Below, in pieces: positions 47,017 to 58,873 of a stretch of DNA of 64,000 nt (position 1 is the stretch's first letter; every line of letters begins with the position of its first letter). The notes below the pieces were generated by a model. It was not told the origin of the DNA. It was given only the letters and a program-made list of their open reading frames with translations, and did no database searches. This DNA is from Steinernema hermaphroditum (Eukaryota > Nematoda > Chromadorea > Rhabditida > Steinernematidae). The stretch spans positions 124,001 through 188,000 of the forward strand of contig JAUCMV010000006.1 in NCBI GenBank assembly GCA_030435675.1. Reading direction: 5' to 3'. The position numbers and the translations under genes are program-made.

Positions 47017-48645
47017 TCATTTCTTAGGGACACCAAAGAAGCTGCTGATTTTCGATTGCCCTGTAGGTGCCTTTTTCTTCGCTGGTGGTGCTCCCGACGA
47101 TGGCGTTGGGGCGTTCGATCGTTTCAGCGGAGCTTTCTGGGGTTCCTCAACAGGGTCCTTTTGAACTGTCACCGTTTTCTGTGTTGTTACTAAACACCAT
47201 CAATGAATACATTGGTGCCAAATGAGCGCTAGATACCAAGGAATCCGTCGTCATCCATGTATGTCTCATGGCCTAGCTTCTTCGTCGTGATCGTTTTGGG
47301 ACCTTTTTCCTCTTCTCGTTGGTGCGACGTGGAAGGTGCATTCTCAATCTTTGGCTCTTCTTTCGCCTGGAAAAGATCACGCTTCGCCGTTGGCTTCTTC
47401 GCCTTCTCAGTTTTCTTCTTGGTTTTTGATTTCTTTTCGACGACTTCTGGTTCTTGATCAACGTCCATTTTCTGTGGACTCGGACTGCCAGTAGAAAAGA
47501 GATCTTGCGCTGAACAGCAAATATCGTCGCTAAACCATGATCCGATCATGACATACACATATCAAATCCTGTTCCGGCTTTAGGAGGTGTTGGTGTTTTG
47601 TTCTCTCCCTTCTTTCCACTGCTTTCGTCTTCAGAATCTGAATCGATTCTAATCCTCGATCGGGCCATCCTAAAGAACATCGGTAAGTGATAAGAAAGGA
47701 TACGACGGTTACTTTTTGAACAGAGGAGACGTCTGCAAAACTTCTTCCTTTTCGGCAGCAGTAACAGGCTTCATCGGTGACTTCTTGACATGTTTCTAAA
47801 CAAAAAAAACCTTAAGATCCATTCACTCTGTTAAACTAACATTCTTGTCAGGTTCTTCGCGTTTCTCACGGGCGCAGGCCTTTGCAAACAAAGCCGAAAT
47901 CTTCTTATCGGGCTTCTCCTCTTCAACCTTTTGTTTCTTGATCGGTTTGTTCGGATTGGGGAGAGGTCCCTGAACAGTAAAGGTCAAGCGTGAACTGAGA
48001 CGCATCACTCACCCGAGAGAGAACAGGAGCATATGTCGCTGCCACTTTGTGCAGATCAATAGCACCGCTGTTCAACATTTCTTGGCGGCATTTCTCTGGA
48101 TCTCCTCGTCGCCACCAGCACCGTTTGAACCACTTTTCGATATCATCCGCCTTTGTCAGAAGTCTTTGATCTTCGTTGAGCAGTGACTCGATGCTCTCGA
48201 AACTTTTCGCGAACTGAAGACTATACACCATCTGCTGACGAATCTCATCAACTTCCTCCTGGAACTCTTCGAATTCTTCTTGGGTAGCTAGAATGTTCCG
48301 CGTAGTGCACTGACGAGTCGCCTCTGGATCGTTACGTTTCCGCTCTCGAAATTCTTCCTCAGTTTCATGCCACTTCACTCCACACACGTTGAATGTCGCG
48401 GTCAGTCCATCACGGTGTTTGTTTTCTTCGTAAAACTTCTTTACTGCCCTGCAATGGTCAACAAATAACGCAGAATAGAGAAGAAAAGCTTACTTGGCAA
48501 CTTCAATGAAGTAATAATCGACGTTGGCGGCGACTTCTTTGTAAGTGACGCATCTTTCCTTCTCGATGACTTCACGCTCGAGGTATTCGAACACTTCCGC
48601 CTCTTTTGCCTTAATTTCTGCTTGCGGGCGTTCGAGCACGGACAT
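47017..48645 (-). CDS. POLD3: DNA polymerase delta subunit 3
   Basis: Exons 48494-48645, 48013-48448, 47841-47969, 47713-47795, 47557-47669, 47237-47509 and 47017-47189 give 452 aa, close to the usual POLD3/Cdc27 length. The N-terminal winged-helix part has CVTYKEVA, KKFYEENKHRDGLTATFNV. The long C-terminal half is charged and disordered (DSDSEDESSGKK, EKKSKTKKKTEKAKK), as in the family. The last residues are QSKISSFFGVPKK, a canonical PCNA-interacting box (Q-x-x-I-x-x-F-F). Role: accessory subunit tethering Pol delta to PCNA at the replication fork. The start follows TATTTCAGACAGTC, a probable trans-splice site. Confidence 0.82.
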
Positions 48646-49103
48646 GACTGTCTGAAATAGACGGTAAAGTAGGAAACATTCATAAAGTTTCAAATTAAAA
48701 TCGGAAAACAGAGCGAAGTAATGCTAATAAATAGAGTAATAGACAAAGTGAGACCGTCCAAAGACGACAATCTGGAAAGAGACTTCCCGGCAGAGACAGA
48801 CAAGCTCATTTCAACCTTCTGTAGACGAAAGGTGCGGTTGATCGGTTGAGAAAAGTTTCATGGAATTTCAAGTGAAGTTGAAGAGCAGAAACAGCGATGG
48901 ATGCAGCAATTCGCTTGATTTTACCGCCTTACCGTGCGGGTTTCCACGATCAGGCGATTCAATGTGAGAGTCCACGGCAGATCAGTTTGATACAATTTTG
49001 TCATAACGTTCGACTCTGGTCGTTTGGAATCACTGGAAAGGGCCTATTTTCAAGAACAAACATAACTTTCAAACAGTTTTTATAACAGTCTTTATACGCA
49101 TTT
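48646..49103. other. Intergenic, nothing recognised
   Basis: No exon supported. Confidence 0.3.
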
Positions 49104-50150
49104 TCATATATTTAATGAATCGCTCTCGTCGTGCACTTTGCAAACGATGGCCATAACATCCCTCTTAAACTCGACGATATGCTCTTCTCCAAGTCGTTTC
49201 GCTGTAATTTTCGTCCATTTTTCCATCAGAAGTTCCTCTGTAAGGGCAATGTGATCGTTGATGTTATGGCGAAAAGCAACTTACTAAAAATTTGTTCTAT
49301 TGTTGAAAGTGTTCTTGCTGGAGGGCTGGATATGACAGAGGAGGATCCAGAGGAGAATGACTCTAGAGACATATCAACATCTATCTCCTCCATATGTTCC
49401 TCTAAGAAATCAATCTCGTCGTCTCTCTGTTGTATATGCTCCTCTAAGATCATCATGTCATCTTCTATATCTGATGTCATAATGTCAACGTCCGCAGAGC
49501 GCTCACGCATCACATAAGCACTGTCATCTCCGTCGACCATAACAGCGTCATTTTCTCCAGGATCTGAAGGCATCGTCACATCATTCATACTTGAGCACAA
49601 GGTGGATTCATCGGCCGTGATTTTCATGGTATTGACCGAGCGGCGGGGGGAAGCTGTGGTGTCTAGTGAATGTCTGTCATCATCCCTGGGAGAGTACTGA
49701 GCGGTGAGTACCCTATCCGCCGAATGACGAACAATGGTATTGCTCTTTCTGGGGATTACGGTATCCAGAAAGATGAGCATGCTATTCCACTTCTTGGCAC
49801 ACGCATGACTCGAATATTTGAGGCGAAGACTGCGCCATGAGCGCCAAGCAAGTAGGTCCTGCACTGTAAATACTATATTTTAAGAAACAGAAAAGCAAAG
49901 AAGAAGTTTCGCAGAAAAACCCCTTTTTATAGAGGAAGGAACACTTACGTTCTCTGCCGTACTTCTGGCGCATCTTAATCATCACTTGGTTCCACGCCCT
50001 CTTCGCCGAAACAGGCAATTGGTCACTTGATTTGACGTTTCGGGTGCTGACTTTGTACAAATCGTGATGGTCCTTGACTAAATTAATCAGGAATACAAGA
50101 GAATCCATTCCATAAACAGTGGTGAGTCGAGGCTCCCGTGATGTGCTCAT
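49104..50150 (-). CDS. MADF-domain protein 1, 304 aa
   Basis: Exons 49949-50150, 49285-49863 and 49104-49237. One MADF-type DNA-binding domain spans residues about 12-100: FLINLVKDHHDLY, KRAWNQVMIKMRQKYGRE, then WRSWRSLRLKYSSHACAKKW. A long acidic, Ser-rich linker includes DIEDDMMILEEHIQQRDDEI. The C-terminal exon encodes KELLMEKWTKI and VEFKRDVMAIV, a helix pair shared with the genes at 53465-55470 and 55764-57502. Family knowledge: MADF proteins are Myb-related transcription factors that bind DNA and recruit partners through a C-terminal module. Nuclear role inferred. Confidence 0.75.
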
Positions 50151-51059
50151 CGTCGGAATTCTCTGGATGCCTTCTTTCCACAAACGACGTGCGGAATACA
50201 TCAAATTGACCTTTTGTACACGCAAAGACCGGAAGCGATGCTGTCTTTTGCAGTTTGCAAAACTTTTTGACACTCTTGATATTGGATTTTTGAGGCGTAA
50301 ATCTTTAACATCTTAAAATATTCGTTGATTTATGATCCCATCGAAAAGAGCAACATTACAAAAGGGTGACGGGGATTTTCTACCAATGGATTTGATCATA
50401 ATTGTTCACCGAAAGTTCCTTTCCATTCCTTGTTCCCTTCATGAAAACTCAAAGATCACTTCAAAGCAGACTGTCTATCATGTGTGACACAGACACATGA
50501 TGTGTCTGTCTCATTTCAGAACGTCTGGTAACAACGATTTGCAGATTCTAGACGCTGAAGTTCGCATTGCACTGTTGAAAGGAGCCAGTGCAAATATTTC
50601 CATCACTGACTCCCACCACGATCACTCTGACGACCGATGGATAACGCTTGTAAACGAAGTCACCGTGATTTTGCTGAGTTGAGGAGATCACTTGATTTGT
50701 TTGGCTTTTTAGTTGGAATCTTTGCTGCGCTGACCTGGGAAAAATTACGGCATAAACTTTTGACGCCTGTTTTGGACATAGTGAGCGTGATGTGTAGATG
50801 CAAATGCCCTAATTTTGTTCACATTCTGCAGATTCTCTTTCGACTTGATAAAAGCTTGATCTGGTTCATTTATTTGGATTGTTTTCGAGAAAGGTGTCAA
50901 TAAAATGTTGACTTTAGATGTTTGTATGTCATCTGCGGAGAGGGGCGATAGATATTTATACCGATAAAAGCGCGAAACATTTGATATAGCGTGTACGCTA
51001 GACGCAAATCTGTATTAAATCTGACTACTTTCAGGTCGTAAACCGAAAGACCCTCTGCC
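50151..51059. other. Upstream of NDUFB6
   Basis: A plus-strand frame at 50520-50682 follows CATTTCAG and reads NNDLQILDAEVRIALLKGAS; a lone possible exon, not assigned. Confidence 0.3.
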
Positions 51060-51745
51060 ATGGGAAACTTCTACCACAAGCCCGAACGAGAGGGCAATTC
51101 GCCGTACACGCGTTCCGGAGTACCACCTCCGAAGATGCTCAAGAAGTCAGGTTCTGACCTCCCCTCCCATCGCATCAATGACCCGATGAGCCTTGAGTTG
51201 CACATGGCCGACGAGCGTGTGCGTACTGCCGGACTCAGCCCTGCTGAGCGTGAATGGCGTATCAAATGGTTGAAGGATCAGCATCTGCATCCTGATGAGC
51301 CGGTCCACGTTGACGCCGTCAACCGTCAGCTGAACCCCATCCGCGTTCTCTACCGCTGGCCATGGGATAAGCTTTACAAACACTTCCTCCGACCTACTTT
51401 CGTATGTTCTGAGACGTTTGTTTCCCTTCATGCATCTCCATATTTCAGGGAACATACTACGGCACCGCCATTCGCGTTACAGTGCCCAAGGTTATCATGG
51501 CCTTTATCGCCTTTGAAATCGGCTATTATTACTGGAAGTACGAAGGCAAAGACTGGACTCGTCTGCGAGGTATCGAGAATTCACCACTGAAGGTGACCAT
51601 CGACCATCGTGCCGAGATCGAAGCCCAGAATCCCGAAATTCTCCAACTGGGAGTCAACGATCCCTCGAAGTACCGCTACTTTAGCCCGAGCTTCCAGAAG
51701 CGCGAAGCTCTCCACGACATCGGAGCACCCGCCAGGCCGTGGTAG
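51060..51745 (+). CDS. NDUFB6: Complex I subunit NDUFB6 (B17)
   Basis: Exons 51060-51401 and 51449-51745 give 212 aa. The block WRIKWLKDQHLHPDEPV corresponds to the RWLKDQ-L-P-EPV signature of B17. A single membrane span follows (VPKVIMAFIAFEIGYYYW) and then KYEGKDW. The C-terminal matrix or intermembrane part ends GAPARPW. The nematode protein is longer than the human one at both ends. The ATG lies shortly after CTTTCAG, a probable trans-splice site. It converges with mS38, the stops being about 105 bp apart. Confidence 0.85.
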
Positions 51746-51850
51746 AGGCAACGATCGTTGTAGTTTGAGTAATTAGTGATAAATGAACTGTTCTCTACTA
51801 AGTTATTCAACAAAAAATCCAACAATTATGTAACGGCAATATGTAACAAA

Positions 51851-52816
51851 CTAATCCTTGACATTTGCAGCGATGTACTTCTTTCGGTACTCTTCCTTGA
51901 GGCGTGCAATCTGTTCGCGATCTTCCTCTGTCGGCAAACCGGCGCGCTTGTCGATGTAGTCAGACTTCTCGAGTCCGTACAGTTCTTCGAGGCTAACCAG
52001 TTGCGACCAATGCGGATACAGCTTTTTGCTAGATGGTGCTATCTTCGTCGACCATTCACGCTTGGCGCTGCGGATCGTATCGTTGACGTAGTCCATGGGG
52101 TTGAACGTTTCCAGCTCATTCAGAATATCTTTCATTCTTGCGCGGAATTCTCTCTCAGCCTGAAGAGATAACGTGATGAGCATGTTATCCAGTGAACGGC
52201 GATAAACGTACGCGAAGCTTCTTCTCGCGATGGTATTTGGCGTACTTGAAGTAGTCACGGTCATAACGCTTCTTTCTCTTGTGCTTCTTCATCTTCTTTC
52301 GTCTGATAGTGAGAAGACGGGGTGCCGCAATCATGGGTGCGACAGTGCCGGCGTTTGGATCCACCACTGGTGACTGAAAAGTAGGGTTTGAATACGTTTC
52401 TAAAGTGAACATAGCTTTACCCGCTGCACAATTGGATCAAGCTTTTCAATCGGCTCCAAATTTCCCGGTGCCGGCGCTTCAATTTTCTGAATACGTTCCA
52501 GTGTTGGAAATGTGTAAATTTGCGGAGAACGAAGCGATGGTGGAAGCAACATATCGTTGGTCGCAGTGGGGGTGAGCTGCGCGCCAATTCTGCCAGTTTG
52601 CCAGAGCATCCTGGCACCCAAGAACTTGGACGAGTCGGTTTGGATGAGATTGCGACGATGGTGCACAAGTCCGGCTTCGTCGGCAGATTCATAGCGGGCC
52701 GAATCGACGGTCAAACCGTCCAGCAGTCGGGATAACTTCTCTTCGGAAACAGCTGCGAGGGGCGGCCGGGCGGCAACAGTGCCGAACCCGTATTTCAGCA
52801 CTTGCCGCGAAATCAT
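51851..52816 (-). CDS. mS38: Mitochondrial ribosomal protein mS38 (AURKAIP1)
   Basis: Exons 52421-52816, 52212-52373 and 51851-52159 give 288 aa. The signature is the very basic RRKKMKKHKRKKRYDRDYF in exon 2, typical of mS38, the small, Lys/Arg-rich mitoribosomal protein also known as Aurora-kinase-A-interacting protein. The N-terminus (MISRQVLKYGFGTVAARP) looks like a mitochondrial presequence. Unusual: about 110 residues follow the basic block (MDYVNDTIRSAKREWSTK to KKYIAANVKD), where most mS38 proteins end soon after it. Confidence 0.82.
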
Positions 52817-53464
52817 TGTGGACCCTGAAATGCATCAGTTCGTGAAGACAGCGAAAATAGTCAGAGAACACCTAGTCACGAGATAAAATCCGATCCGCGC
52901 AAACAAGTCCAAGCGTAAACGTTGGAGTAGTTAGCGCGAAACGGAGCAACCAAAGGTAGTCACAGACAGTCCGAATGGGTGGAACGGTTTGAGGAGTTAA
53001 AAAATAGCTGCCGACCCATTTGACAGGATCATAACGTCACCTTGTACTGACTATCGTGGATAAAATGAGGAAACAATGAGAAAAACGGATAAACAGAACA
53101 GTCCGCGAACCGAAGGCAGGTTTACTTTGCAGCCGAGCAAACTTCGTGGTGAGACCAGTCGGGAATATCGGTTGAATAGCCAAACTGTAAGAATTCGGGG
53201 ATCAGTGAGAAAACTCAACTGGCATAGACTCTTGATCAGAAGCTGTCTATTCGTCTCGTTGCGAGAGATCACAGACGAACATAGAGACTTGCTTGTCAGA
53301 TCGTGATAAACTATAACATAGAACCCTTGACCCCTTTTTGACTCGTCTTTCCTGTAAGTCCACATTTTCAGTCCCAGACGAGCATGTGCTACGCAAGAGT
53401 CACTATCAATTTAATGGTGTACAAGAAGTACTAGTTTTTTATTCACATAGCATTGACCATAGAA
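52817..53464. other. Intergenic, nothing recognised
   Basis: No exon supported; shared flank of two minus-strand genes. Confidence 0.3.
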
Positions 53465-55470
53465 TTAGGCTTCGCCGATGTCTTCGAAAGTTCTATTGAT
53501 TACTTTCATGATCTCTTTCTTGTAGAGGCAGAGGTTCTTCTTAGCTCTAGGCATCGCAGCAAACTCCATCCACTTCTCCTTCATTATTTGTTCTAAAATA
53601 TGCACTATAACTCGCGTTCTCACGGCAAAGAACCCACTGAATGAAGCGTGTGAGTCAACGCTCGGTTCACACTCCTCTTGCTTAATTTCGTTAAGCTCTG
53701 GAATTTCGGGCTTGACGTCTTCGTAATCGTCGTCCCCCATGAACGCTATTCCGTCGCCGTCATTGGGTTTTACATGAATCTGTTCAGTGGTTTTCTTCAT
53801 CTGCGACAGAAGGTCTTGGATCTCGTCATTGACGATGTCGTCCGTTTCTGTGCTCGTCGGCGGGGCTTTCCGAACGATTATCGGAACCGCGGTGGCTCCC
53901 TGCTTTCGAACGATGATCCTTTTGTAGGTGGGAGGCATACGAGGAGCGCCCGAAATGATTGTACTAAGGCCACTGCTCATGCGTTTGGGTTCTGGTTCGT
54001 AAGTCGAATCGCCCATTTGATCGAAATCAAATCCTCGAACTCCACCAGTTTCGTATGAGCGAAGGTTAGGTGCTTCTGAAAAAGTGAGTAATAGTTGCTT
54101 TTTCGAAGATAACGATTGTTGTTTATGCCTAAGAATCTTAGTTCGGCCATGTTTTAGTTAAGGTCGATTTGTTAAGGTCGAAAACTGAACGTACTTTCTG
54201 ATCCAAACAAGGTCGACCAGCTAGTACCAGTCAGTCCGTTATTCACCGCATTCGCTCTTCTCCTTTTGAGTTCCAACTGCTTCTTCTTTTGAACAGCATC
54301 ATAAGCGTCAATCTCTTCGATCGCTGTCATTGCCTCGCTTAAGGTTGTGATCTTCTTCAGCGGCGTGAATTCGCTCGTTCCTGCAATGTCGTCGTCGCCT
54401 TCTTCCAGGTAGTCAGTGCAAAGTGCGGCGCCTCCGGACTTCACAAATTGCACTTTTTCTGCCCAATATGGAGGCGCTTGTTCGTGATCGAAGTTACGAC
54501 GCAACGTTCTCCATGCATGATAAAATGTTGTTTCGGGAACTAAAGGGCGACATTGTTACTGAACGGATTGCTCTTAACTTACTGCGAGGGAAGATTTTTC
54601 TCAAGGCAAAGTATACCGAACTCCAGCCATGCAACACCTTGCCTTGCAGTTGATTCTGCATTAACTCATTTTCCAAGTCCTGCCTATAGAGAACCGGATG
54701 CTGTTCGATCAGGTTGATCATCAGGTGGAGGGGCTCTTCTCCGTAGTTTTGAATGAACGAGTCCACCGATGACCACACGAAGGGCTTCTTAATCACTTGA
54801 CTGAGATAGGCGATCCTCGACCGGATTCTTTTCGGTTTCGGTTGTTTCGTTCCGTCGATGAGGTTTTGATAGGCCACGGATGCAGGTTGCTCGGTAACAG
54901 AATCTCTGATGTCATTGAGGTAGGAAATTTGTTCAGCAATCCTGGATGGGCAGTTCGTAGAGAAGTATGAGAGGCGGATCCAACGCCAGCACTTCCAGAT
55001 GTTGTCTTCCGAGGCTGGAAAAAAGCAATGATGTATCACATATGTTAAAGTGCCGTGTATACGTTAGAAACTGTTCAAAATGTAACATAGTATCTTTCTG
55101 ATATACTTCTATGCGTTTACAATCTAAAAAACTTCCCAGTAGGCAGCTCTTTATCCAAATTATGGATAACCATATCTCGAAGTTATGTTTCTCGTAATAC
55201 CAACTTATTAGAGTCTGATCAACACTCTAGAAACTCACTTTTCGGATACCTGGACTTCATTATTGAAATAACAGTGTCCCACGCTTTCTTCGCCTTCTTA
55301 TCCAAGCTGCCTGGGTGCTTTATTCGGTACAGATCAGGTCTGTAGAGGTCTGGGTACTTTCCTATTAGATCAACCAGCAGATTGTATTTGTGTTGACCAA
55401 AGGAGCGCTCGACGAATTCGTCGAAATTCGCCGAGGTTAACGATTTTGGGGTTTGCTCCCGCAAGCTCAT
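53465..55470 (-). CDS. MADF-domain protein 2, two MADF domains, 524 aa
   Basis: Exons 55239-55470, 54583-55014, 54195-54539, 53638-54075 and 53465-53592. The ATG follows CTTTCAGAA, a probable trans-splice site. MADF-1: FGQHKYNLLVDLIGKYPDLY, AKKAWDTVISIMKSRYP, then KCWRWIRLSYFS. MADF-2: YGEEPLHLMINLIEQHPVLY, then FYHAWRTLRRNFDH. Each domain is split by an intron before the W-x-x-W/A-W helix, in phase 1. Acidic linkers (EEGDDDIAGTSEF) follow. The last exon encodes KQIMKEKWMEF and LYKKEIMKVINRTF, the shared tail. Likely a nuclear DNA-binding regulator. Confidence 0.78.
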
Positions 55471-55763
55471 TTCTGAAAGAAAAGATCGATTTCACACAAT
55501 TATATCCAGAGAAATTTATGGAATTATGCGATGCCAAAATATCAATTTCCGATGCCATATTTTGCGGGTTGGTTCCTTGTGCGTATATCGGAAGTTCATA
55601 TTCTTCACAAGTTCGTACAGCAGCGCGAAAGCCACAATTGAAAATCCGATATATTGACGAGGTCGAGGACCCTTGTCAAAGAAATGCCTTCAGAAATATC
55701 TACATATAACATTTTATTGTAGAAATTGTTTGAATTCAACAGAAATAACAACTAATCATTTCA

Positions 55764-57502
55764 CTACATTCCAGCATCGCCGAAAGCTTTATTGACAACG
55801 GTCATGATCTCCTTCTTGAATAGACTGAGATGCGCCTTTGGATTGTCGAGTTCTGACATTTCGTTCCACTTCTCGCGAATCAGTTTTTCTAAATTTGAAA
55901 ACATTGGCCAAGCTCGACGGAATTTGACTTACTGAATGCGTCATGGCTTGACGATTTAGGCGCTTCCACGGAAGGTTTGGACTTTTTCGTCATGATGACA
56001 AAACCTGGCGGAACTTTCCTCTTGATGGCAGCCTGAGTGGGTCGGCTTGATGAAGACGGCAACGATATAGGCGCTGTTCGAACAGTGTAAGGTGTCGACG
56101 AGGACTTGATGATGGTGGAGAAGGAAGATGTTGAGGGGCTGACAAGAATTGGTTCGTCGTCTTGCTCTTCTTGTTCTCGCTCGTTGGCCTGTTCGACTTT
56201 TTTCAGAAGCAGTTGCATGGGGGTGGCTCCAAAACTTTGCTCGTTTGCACTGTCATCTGAAAGGTATGGAAGCTACAGGTCACAGAATCGATGTTCGATT
56301 GACTCACCGTAGTCATCAGCGTATTCATCCGCTGAACCATCCAATGAGTTATCCAACAGAGTGCCCTCGTCATATGCAGTGCTCGGATTCAGATTTGACA
56401 AAATGTCTTGGAACTTGTCGGCCTCGTCCTTTTCGCTCCATCGGTCGTCCTCTTCCTCGTCCTCCTCTTCCTCATCTTCCTCATCCTCATAGTCCGGATC
56501 TTCTCCTCTCCTCCTGGGATTCCGTACATAGTTTGACTCTTTCGTAGCCAGCAGGTCATTCAAGAAAGGCAGCTTTCCAACCCAGTTCTTAGGGCAGCTG
56601 CTGTTGTTGTAGTTTCTTCTCAGAGTTCTCCATGCTTTCCAGGCGTCCTGTGAACTCACTAGAAGCGATAGATGTCACTGCTTTACAAATAAAATCTTAC
56701 TTTTAGGATATTTCTCGTTCATTTTATCCATCACCGAGAACCAACACTTTCTGGCGCTATCGTTCAAGCTCTTAGGATCCGGGATATTACAGCTGGGCGT
56801 ATAGATAGCCGGATATTGACCGATGTGCTCGAACAGTAGGTGGCAAGCTTGTTCGCCGTATTTGACAGCGAAAGAATCGATTACGGACATTCGGCCGCGG
56901 CCTTGGATTCCAGCCGCCTTCTTGGGTTGGTAAGCCTTTGGAGTATAGGTGCTGTCAAAGGTCAGATTCTTTCTGATCCCACACTGTGCGAGCCCTTCCT
57001 CATTTTTGGATCTCAGACCCGGTCTCTTCTCGTCTTTCGGTTTACTCTTATCGACCAGACCGGGAATCGTTTTTCGGAGCTCAGCCGTACTGACTTTCGG
57101 GATGACGATCGCCGACGTCTTCCACGCCTCTTTTTGATGAGCCGCGTTTTCCTGTTTTTCTATTCTCATCTGGTCGAGAAATTCGATCTTTCCCGCATAT
57201 TTTTGGGGACATTTGATGGTGTTGTAGTAGCGACGTATCCACCGCCATGCTTTCCAGACGGATTCTTCTTGAACTGAAAACAAATATCTATGATATACTT
57301 ATAAACTAGTGATAGTACCTTCAGGATAGTCAGTTTTCATCGTATTCATCACACTTTCCCATGCTTCCCTTGGCTCTCCTGTTAGCTCTTCGGGTCGTTC
57401 AATGGCGTGTAGACCGAGTTTATAGAAAGATGGATGCTTCCCTACTTCTTCGATCATAAGGTCACAAGCCTCTTGGCCGTAATTCCATGCCAGGGACGAC
57501 AT
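55764..57502 (-). CDS. MADF-domain protein 3, two MADF domains, 518 aa
   Basis: Exons 57319-57502, 56701-57273, 56308-56658, 55933-56256 and 55764-55888. MADF-1: YGQEACDLMIEEVGKHPSFY, EAWESVMNTMKTDYP, then VWKAWRWIRRYYN. MADF-2: YGEQACHLLFEHIGQYPAIY, CWFSVMDKMNEKYP, then AWKAWRTLRRNYN. A strongly acidic tract (residues about 250-300, DEEDEEEEDEEEDD) follows, then a Ser-rich stretch and KRKVPPGFVIMTKKSK. The tail REKWNEM and LSLFKKEIMTVVNKAF matches proteins 1 and 2. Same exon layout as its neighbour, so the two arose by tandem duplication. Confidence 0.78.
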
Positions 57503-58380
57503 GCTTGCTTCTGTAATACTTAAAACCATACGTAGTCCAATATAATAATCGCAGTTCGCAAGCGATGCGAAACAGAGTGTATTTTTTAAACGAATTTCCT
57601 TACGTCTTATAGCTTGGGCATGAAATATTTGCCAAGTTTATGTGTGCGGCCGAACAATCGATGAATATGAAAACACATATCGCAGTCTTTACCTCTCCCT
57701 CATGTTTTGTTAGCTTCAAAGAGGGTCTAAAGTGTGTGGCAGCATATCTAAGGAGACGGCACGAAAACATCAAAGCATGTCCTTTCTAAGCATAACAGGA
57801 GGACTTAAGTCGCATAGAGTCATGCATAAAAAAACGAGAAACGCTGCCCGACGGGTGCTTTGGTTGAAGGCAGGAAAACGAAAAAATTGGTGCGACGCGA
57901 TTTCGATCGATATTTGCGGCCGCACGAAAGGGCGCACAAAGCGACGCGCCGCTTGAAGTCGTGCGATGCGACGAAACCGCTTTCGCACCATTGTTGCAGG
58001 GAGCGAGAGTGGCGGTGTTAAGTGGCTGACAATCGATGATAAGACGATGCAGCTTTTTTTTCTGCAGAAACATGAAAATAGTTTCCAAATAAATTAACAG
58101 AAATTTATAAACTGCTGGCAGGAAATCGAACAGCAGAAAATTCACAGTGCCAACAATCGTTGTGGGACCGACGACCAGTAATGATATTTTTGGAAGGAAT
58201 AAGTGACATTGAAACCGGTTTAGTTTTTCGAACAAAAGATTAGCTCCAAATGACTTAACCACCTTCATATTCATAAATAGCAGGAGGATGGTTCTTGGTA
58301 ACCATTTTGGTACAAGGGAAGAAGTATAAATAAAAAAATCAACCAATAGACATATTTTTTTGTTTCACGTTTTAAAGTTT
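57503..58380. other. Intergenic, nothing firm
   Basis: No supported gene; homopolymer-rich AT stretches around 58050-58130. Confidence 0.3.
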
Positions 58381-58619
58381 CAAGTTTTATCTTCTTAATC
58401 AACGGCATTGCGTCATGGAAGTTGGTCGCCGGTGGTGAAGACTTTCTTGGTAAGGTGAATGGAACTACAGCGACCCTGGTGTTCCAGGCCTTCTTGGAGC
58501 CGGGGTTATCGTTGCGGGCTACAGACAGCACCAAGGGACAGCGCCTAGACCGCTCACTCAACTCATTCGAGCGACTGAGAGAGTGATTGGAGGACCCAAA
58601 CGATCTCTGAGGACACAAA
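58381..58619 (-). CDS. Possible terminal exon, unassigned
   Basis: After the acceptor GTGTCCTCAG a frame reads RSFGSSNHSLSRSNEL, GSKKAWNTRVAVVPFTLP and MPLIKKIKLETL. Composition is protein-like, but no upstream exon was joined and the stop is unclear. Confidence 0.3.
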
Positions 58620-58873
58620 TGAAAGAGAAATCTATTTGTGTTTAGTTTAATTTTTAGCATAGAAATAGGATAAATATTCTAGAAAGATCTGCGATGCGGA
58701 TGACGTGACGACCGTGTTCCTAAAAACCATGTTTAATGTAATACATTATTGTTAGAAACAGTCACCTCTGCAGAAGTAATTACGAGGTTGGACACCACGC
58801 ATCGTTTCGGAATATGGATTGAGAAATGGAGGACGGTTCGCTAAGTCTAAAATTCAAGCGAGCTGAGATAGAG

